Shown: piece by piece, positions 45,001 through 48,095 of the stretch
How the letters are laid out: each line of letters starts with the position of its first letter
Numbering within the stretch: position 1 is the stretch's first letter
NCBI GenBank assembly: GCA_028355015.1
Contig: JAOMRN010000008.1
Coordinates: forward strand, 1-48,095
Direction: 5' to 3'
From: MGIIb-O2 sp002494975
GTDB lineage: Archaea; Thermoplasmatota; Poseidoniia; Poseidoniales; Thalassarchaeaceae
Length of the DNA stretch: 48,095 bases
Position numbers and translations under genes: made by a program
The notes under the pieces: model-generated
Told to the model about the DNA's origin: nothing
Databases searched by the model: none
What the model saw: the letters and a program-made list of their open reading frames with translations, nothing else

Positions 45001-48000
45001 TGTAATTGTAGGAGCTACTGTACCTGAAATGTACGAGTAGCTTGCTTGTACATAGCACATTACACCATAGTATGAGGATGGGTTACATCCATCACCGTAT
45101 GTATCTGCATATTCAACAGTGTAAGTACCAGGAGTTGTTAGTGATACTATTGACTGTGTGTTGTATTGCGAGAATGGACCATATGCAGTTGTAGCACCAG
45201 TGGTATCTGTAACATATACTCTACCTTCACTTCCATATGCTGCAGTTTGTATCATTATGTCTAGAGTCTCTCCAGCAGGTAATGTAAACGTACAACTTTC
45301 TGATTCATATCCAGAAGCACCTGTACTTGCTGCACTACCTACTGCTAGGTAGTCACCTGTTGGTGCAGTGTATGTGTAACCATTAGTTCCAGCACGGACA
45401 AAAGTACTGCTTGGATTATCATATGTTGTAGTACTCCAAACTTCTCCGCCTAAACAAAGTTGTACAGTTGTGTAAGAGTACGCTGTTGAGTTAGGATCAA
45501 TGTAGTCAGTTAGACCGTCACCATCTGTATCATCCCATGCTTCCACATCGAATACAAACATATCATCGTACCAGCCAGCAGACATCATTTGTCCGCCATC
45601 ACCATATGAATCTCCAAGAGTAAAGGTGTATGTACCCGCCTCAGTGAATGACCATGTGTATGTGCTGGAAGATGCGAAGTAACTGTATCCACCAGTTGTT
45701 TCCAGGTTGATTCCACTTGTGGACGGTGAGTCCATAGTTAGAGTCGCTTCAGAACCATAGCTGTATGTAGTTAGAACAATGTCTAATGTTGCACCAGCTG
45801 GTAGAGTCATACTTGTTGTTAATGAGCTGAAGGAAACATATTGTCCACCAATCGATACTGATTCACCGTCAAGGTGTCCGTCATTATCGTCGTCAGGATC
45901 AACTGCATCGCACATGTTAACAGGCACTGTTGTAGTGCTTTGTACACCTGTGTGTGCAAGTTTCACAGTATCTGCATCATTATCTGATGGGTAACTTGTA
46001 GTTGATGTCTTATCAGTTCCACAAGCATCTTCGTAAACATCATCCCAACCGTCGTTGTCATAATCCATTGGATATGTATCTGTGCCGTCAGGAGTTCCAT
46101 CTGCGTCGTCATCAGAATCAGCATTGTTTCCAATTGTGTCACCATCTGTGTCCCACCATTCAGCAGAATCTAGAGGAGCCCAATCATCAGCGTCAGCGTA
46201 ACCATCACCGTCATCGTCAGTATCTGCATTATTACCAGTACCATCGTTATCAGTGTCAGTAGTCTCTGTTGCATCTAATGGGAATGCATCGTACGCATCT
46301 GAAACACCATCGTTATCATCGTCAACGTCAGTTGTTAGAGTTGTAGTACAACCTGCTACAACTGAGTCCGGTTGTCCGTCACCATCTGTATCGATTGTTG
46401 CACACTCATCTGTTGGGAATGCATCTTCATTGTCTCCCATACCATCAGCATCAGCATCAGCTGATTCTGTTGCATCTAGTGGGAACACATCGTTAGCATC
46501 GTCAGTACCATCACCGTCTGTGTCAGTGTTCAATGGATCAGTACCAGCAACTGCTTCATCAGCATCTGATACTGTATCACCATCATCATCGTAATCTAGA
46601 GATGTTCCAGCAGGACTTGTTGCAGGAGTAGCAGTTGTACTATCTTCTGTAACAATCGAAGCACTGTTTCCACCATCACCATAACTGTCTGTCAGATAGA
46701 TTGCATATGTTCCAGCCGTAGTTAATGATACAGTGCCACAAGAATATGCCACTGAATTGATTACTAATCCACATTCACTAGGCCATCCATCAGTGTTGGT
46801 TACTGTTACAGTAGCTCTCTGTGTGCTGCTTAATGTGATTGAAACAGTACTACTTGCAGAACCGAATGAATCAGAAATAGTATCTGTTGCAGATGTTGCC
46901 CAGGTTGTCTCAGAAAGGTTAGGGAAGTCATCAGCAAGTCCGTCACCATCTGTGTCAGTCCATGCATCTACATCTAATGGGAACGCGTCAGTTGTGTCAT
47001 CCACACCGTCTGCATCATCATCAGTATCTGCATTGTTACCAATTCCATCACCATCATAGTCAAGTGTTTCAGCAGAATCTAATGGGAACGCGTCAGCTGT
47101 ATCTAGTACACCATCACCGTCATCATCAGTATCTAGTGCATCACAAGATAAGTCACCATCAGTATCTGTTGGCATTGAAGTTGCATCCAGAGGATCATTA
47201 CCTTCGCCACAGTTAGTTGTTTCATCAGCGTCAGAATATCCATCGCCGTCATCATCAGTATCTGCGTTGTTACCTGTACCATCACCATCTGTATCTACTG
47301 TTTCAGTAGAATCTAATGGGAATGCGTCAGCTGTATCTAGTACACCATCACCGTCGTCATCAGTATCTTCATTGTTACCAATTAAGTCGGAGTCTGTGTC
47401 AGTCCATTCGTTATAGTTGTCAGGGAATGCATCTGTTGCATCATCTGTTCCGTCACCATCACGATCTGTATCATCAGCGTCTTGAATACCATCACCGTCA
47501 TCATCGTTGTCAGCATTGTGACCGAATCCATCGCCGTCAGCATCGTATTGCTCACTAGAATCTAGTGGGAAGTCATCATTAGTATCTGATACACCATCAC
47601 CGTCATCATCAGTATCTGCATTGTTACCAATTCCATCACTGTCAGTATCTGACCATTCATCAGAATCACTTGGGAATGCATCAGATGCATCGATGTAACC
47701 ATCGCCGTCATCATCAGTGTCTACATTGTTAGCAATTCCATCACCATCTAAATCTCCAGCTGGGTTCAGTGTAACTGCGGATGTTGCTGCAGATGCAGGC
47801 ATAGTCTGAGAATCAGAGTTAACATCAGTGTGTGTAACAGTAACTGTGAATGTTTCTCCAAGAACTGAACATACTGCTGTTGATTCACAAGCAGGTATAG
47901 TGTATGTGCTACTTGTAGCACCTGTAATATCTCCTGCAGAGTTAGACCATTGGTAAGCGAATGTTCCTACACCATCTTCATCAGATAGTCCACTTGTATC

Positions 48001-48095
48001 AGCAGTCAATACTGCTTCATCATAGGAGTCGCCAGTAACAGTAACAGTTCCAGTTGTTGCATCTGCAACGTTAGCGACTGCTGCTGTTGCAGAAC
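42055..48095 (-). CDS. Giant cell-surface protein with thrombospondin type 3 repeats and PGF-CTERM tail (partial)
   Basis: At least 2013 aa are visible. The frame is open to the right edge, so the N-terminus is missing. The apparent TTG start at 48009 is an internal Leu, and upstream codons continue as an Ig-like repeat (VTVTGDSYDEAVLTADTSG). The body has four arrays of Ca2+-binding DxDxDG repeats of the TSP3 type (about 42190-43440, 43940-45000, 45850-46610, 46930-47770), typically DTDGDGxGDNxDxDDDGDG. Between them lie three related beta modules ending in D(S/T)YGDG and one MAM- or lectin-like module (about 43450-43930). The C-terminus VPGFPALFATIALIGAALIGRRRDD is a PGF-CTERM signal: PGF, one helix, then basic residues. 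It is likely exported, anchored by archaeosortase, and stiffened by calcium. Confidence 0.92.
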   Translation of the reverse strand, partial: SATAAVANVADATTGTVTVTGDSYDEAVLTADTSGLSDEDGVGTFAYQWSNSAGDITGATSSTYTIPACESTAVCSVLGETFTVTVTHTDVNSDSQTMPASAATSAVTLNPAGDLDGDGIANNVDTDDDGDGYIDASDAFPSDSDEWSDTDSDGIGNNADTDDDGDGVSDTNDDFPLDSSEQYDADGDGFGHNADNDDDGDGIQDADDTDRDGDGTDDATDAFPDNYNEWTDTDSDLIGNNEDTDDDGDGVLDTADAFPLDSTETVDTDGDGTGNNADTDDDGDGYSDADETTNCGEGNDPLDATSMPTDTDGDLSCDALDTDDDGDGVLDTADAFPLDSAETLDYDGDGIGNNADTDDDADGVDDTTDAFPLDVDAWTDTDGDGLADDFPNLSETTWATSATDTISDSFGSASSTVSITLSSTQRATVTVTNTDGWPSECGLVINSVAYSCGTVSLTTAGTYAIYLTDSYGDGGNSASIVTEDSTTATPATSPAGTSLDYDDDGDTVSDADEAVAGTDPLNTDTDGDGTDDANDVFPLDATESADADADGMGDNEDAFPTDECATIDTDGDGQPDSVVAGCTTTLTTDVDDDNDGVSDAYDAFPLDATETTDTDNDGTGNNADTDDDGDGYADADDWAPLDSAEWWDTDGDTIGNNADSDDDADGTPDGTDTYPMDYDNDGWDDVYEDACGTDKTSTTSYPSDNDADTVKLAHTGVQSTTTVPVNMCDAVDPDDDNDGHLDGESVSIGGQYVSFSSLTTSMTLPAGATLDIVLTTYSYGSEATLTMDSPSTSGINLETTGGYSYFASSSTYTWSFTEAGTYTFTLGDSYGDGGQMMSAGWYDDMFVFDVEAWDDTDGDGLTDYIDPNSTAYSYTTVQLCLGGEVWSTTTYDNPSSTFVRAGTNGYTYTAPTGDYLAVGSAASTGASGYESESCTFTLPAGETLDIMIQTAAYGSEGRVYVTDTTGATTAYGPFSQYNTQSIVSLTTPGTYTVEYADTYGDGCNPSSYYGVMCYVQASYSYISGTVAPTITTYGTSLDYDDDNDGYSDLDETANCNDGGTYASSSLPLDATSTPADMDADLTCDALDSDRDGDNYGNAADVFPDDVNEWTDNDADGTGDNGDTDDDNDLTLDVDDAFPMDECADTDTDGDGMPDTMVTGCTSTLTEDDNDDNDQDTDDIDPFPLDNTEWDDTDSDGIGNNADTDDDGDGVLDTADVWPLDLCASDDFDSDGLPDTIVAGCTTTLTEDADDDNDGVDDVTDACPFDAAEQVDTDGDGYCDNQDTDDDNDGVYDLNDLYPLDASESADNDMDGIGDNADTDDDNDGVDDLLDAFPYDATETSDFDGDGVGDNADLDDDGDNVLDDVDPFPLDGTAWVDTDGDGTPDYTGPPPFSGDFEGGAVGGIWQTSSLATYPMVADSGSPISGAFSAMSTNQNIGSSASGMMISLTNMVNDTDTDGDGIADAASYSFAYSVSTESGWDYLSFCIDNDANCQRTSGYTMRWAGLTTGTYSGTVDAGAHTFTWNYWKDSVVDGNSDTVWIDDVTMSVPQGLTNADLDDDNDGVLDDMDLDSLDPCVGLDTDGDGMADNLGSTMLDGSACDASMYTIDEDDDGDSWSDADEAICGSDSLVANSTPDDNDGDQICDITDTDDDNDGFSDDVDAFPMDSSEALDTDGDGIGNNADTDDDDDTVTDGLDAFPLDASESNDNDGDGTGDNADTDDDNDGCLDVDDAFPMSAAECVDTDGDQLGDNVDPDDDGDGVADVSDPFPLDASESSDNDGDGVGDNTDTDDDGDGVDDVDDMFPLDPLESEDLDMDGQGDNSDADDDGDGVNDGIDAFPTDNTEWVDSDGDGTGDNADADDDGDGVDDVDDAFPMNPSESADLDGDGLGDNADNDDDGDGDSDADDQFPTDASEWDDTDGDGVGDNEDTDDDGDTYSDADEDACGSNSMDASSVPSDFDGDTICDVLDSDDTDGPDAPTDGGTEPGFGNVPGFPALFATIALIGAALIGRRRDD
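42058..42132 (-). other. PGF-CTERM-like archaeosortase signal
   Basis: The last 25 residues comprise VPGF, a hydrophobic helix ALFATIALIGAALIG and the basic RRRDD. This tripartite tail is the sorting signal processed by archaeosortase A, for which a candidate lies at 23843-24823. Confidence 0.85.
42190..43440 (-). repeat. TSP3 repeat array nearest the C-terminus
   Basis: About 40-residue units alternate DDDGDGVxDxxDxFPxDxxE with DxDGDGxGDNxD. This is the longest uninterrupted run and directly precedes the anchor, so it probably forms a stalk. On the plus strand it appears as repeated atcaccgtcatcatc-like segments. Confidence 0.85.
43450..43930 (-). other. MAM/lectin-like beta module in the giant protein
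   Basis: The segment begins FSGDFEGGAVGGIWQTSSLA and ends VWIDDVTMSVP. The FExG...W start and the D-D-V end strand are typical of MAM or concanavalin-like jelly-roll domains, often carbohydrate- or adhesion-related. A TSP3 unit is inserted within it. Confidence 0.55.
45010..46930 (-). other. Three related DSYGDG beta modules in the giant protein
   Basis: Modules at about 45010-45480, 45540-45860 and 46640-46930 share LPAGxTLDI, a TYSYGSE or AAYGSE strand, and a final GTYxxxxxDSYGDGG or DTYGDGC motif. They alternate with TSP3 repeats. The family is not one I can name with confidence; the shape resembles pre-peptidase C-terminal or carbohydrate-binding beta sandwiches. Confidence 0.55.
47075..47368 (-). 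repeat. Recent 60-bp direct repeat pair in the giant gene
   Basis: Bases 47075-47134 and 47309-47368 are identical at 58 of 60 positions and lie 234 bp (78 codons) apart. Most neighbouring repeat units differ more at DNA level, so this pair looks like a recent duplication or gene conversion. Confidence 0.75.

Noticed and set aside
42294..47558. Many long plus-strand open frames rich in Ser/Pro or His/Arg opposite the giant gene
   Set aside because: They are antisense images of the GAT/GAC-rich TSP3 repeats. The minus frame is a single continuous protein with recognisable domains and an anchor.
42190..47770. Regular short DNA repeats that could look like a CRISPR or satellite array
   Set aside because: The units are in-frame codons of TSP3 repeats with variable length and no spacer pattern, and no cas genes are nearby.
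48007..48009. TTG as the start codon of the giant protein
   Set aside because: The frame stays open upstream to the edge and encodes the same Ig-like repeat, so this is an internal leucine.
1..48095. tRNA or rRNA genes, insertion sequences, integrases, toxin-antitoxin or defence genes
   Set aside because: Spacers were read by eye and are short; none shows a tRNA-like fold, terminal repeats or related proteins. A tRNA with introns cannot be fully excluded without a covariance-model scan.

Overview
The window reads as a single, gene-dense archaeal chromosome segment. The archaeal diagnostics are aEF-2 with a diphthamide motif next to uS7 and uS12, the proteasome/exosome superoperon, TiaS, RfcL with a C-terminal PCNA-binding tail, archaeal GlyRS, SRP54, TrmY and aIF5A. 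DNA is AT-rich, genes are tightly packed and no gap between genes exceeds about 300 bp. Several genes start with GTG or TTG. Type I IPP isomerase fused to GGPP synthase, an archaeosortase, heptose genes and a giant thrombospondin-type-3 (TSP3) surface protein suggest a marine planktonic Thermoplasmatota lineage (Marine Group II / Poseidoniales, or a relative). That placement is inference.

Layout. (1) 1-3442: possible tail of an isopentenyl phosphate kinase, the IDI-GGPP synthase fusion, a convergent FAH-family hydrolase, and a DnaJ gene split by a frameshift in an 11-G run. (2) 3486-6719: a large RND/MMPL-type membrane protein. (3) 6735-10108, minus: uS12-uS7-EF-2. (4) 10247-12906, plus: UbiD-family decarboxylase, helical-repeat protein and Nudix hydrolase. 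(5) 12870-18296, minus: PsmA, SBDS, Rrp4, Rrp41, Rrp42, eL43, Pcc1, prefoldin beta and a helical-repeat protein. (6) 18396-21098, plus: Dph6, PurB and a RecA-like protein with a degenerate P-loop. (7) 21095-23778, minus: GmhA, GmhB, TiaS and a small membrane protein. (8) 23843-24823, plus: archaeosortase. (9) 24815-30106, minus: a very long Lhr helicase. (10) 30287-33549, plus: GlyRS and RfcL. (11) 33550-37433, minus: TrkH, TrkA and an unknown membrane protein. (12) 37509-39459, plus: SRP54 and TrmY. (13) 39454-41899, minus: SurE, DMT transporter and aIF5A. (14) 42055 to the right edge, minus: the giant TSP3-repeat protein, truncated by the window.

How the genes may work together. The isoprenoid genes (possible IPK tail, IDI-GGPPS, and a UbiD protein that could be the archaeal anhydromevalonate-phosphate decarboxylase) fit archaeal lipid synthesis. 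Dph6 would complete the diphthamide on the EF-2 encoded here. The archaeosortase and the PGF-CTERM-like tail of the giant protein look like an enzyme-substrate pair, and GmhA/GmhB next to the archaeosortase could supply heptose for surface glycans. The most unusual items are the shared promoter element in front of EF-2 and S12, the strong leader hairpin before glyS, the poly-G frameshift in dnaJ, the IDI-GGPPS fusion, the dead-looking RecA-fold protein, and the archaeosortase/heptose/giant-surface-protein set.
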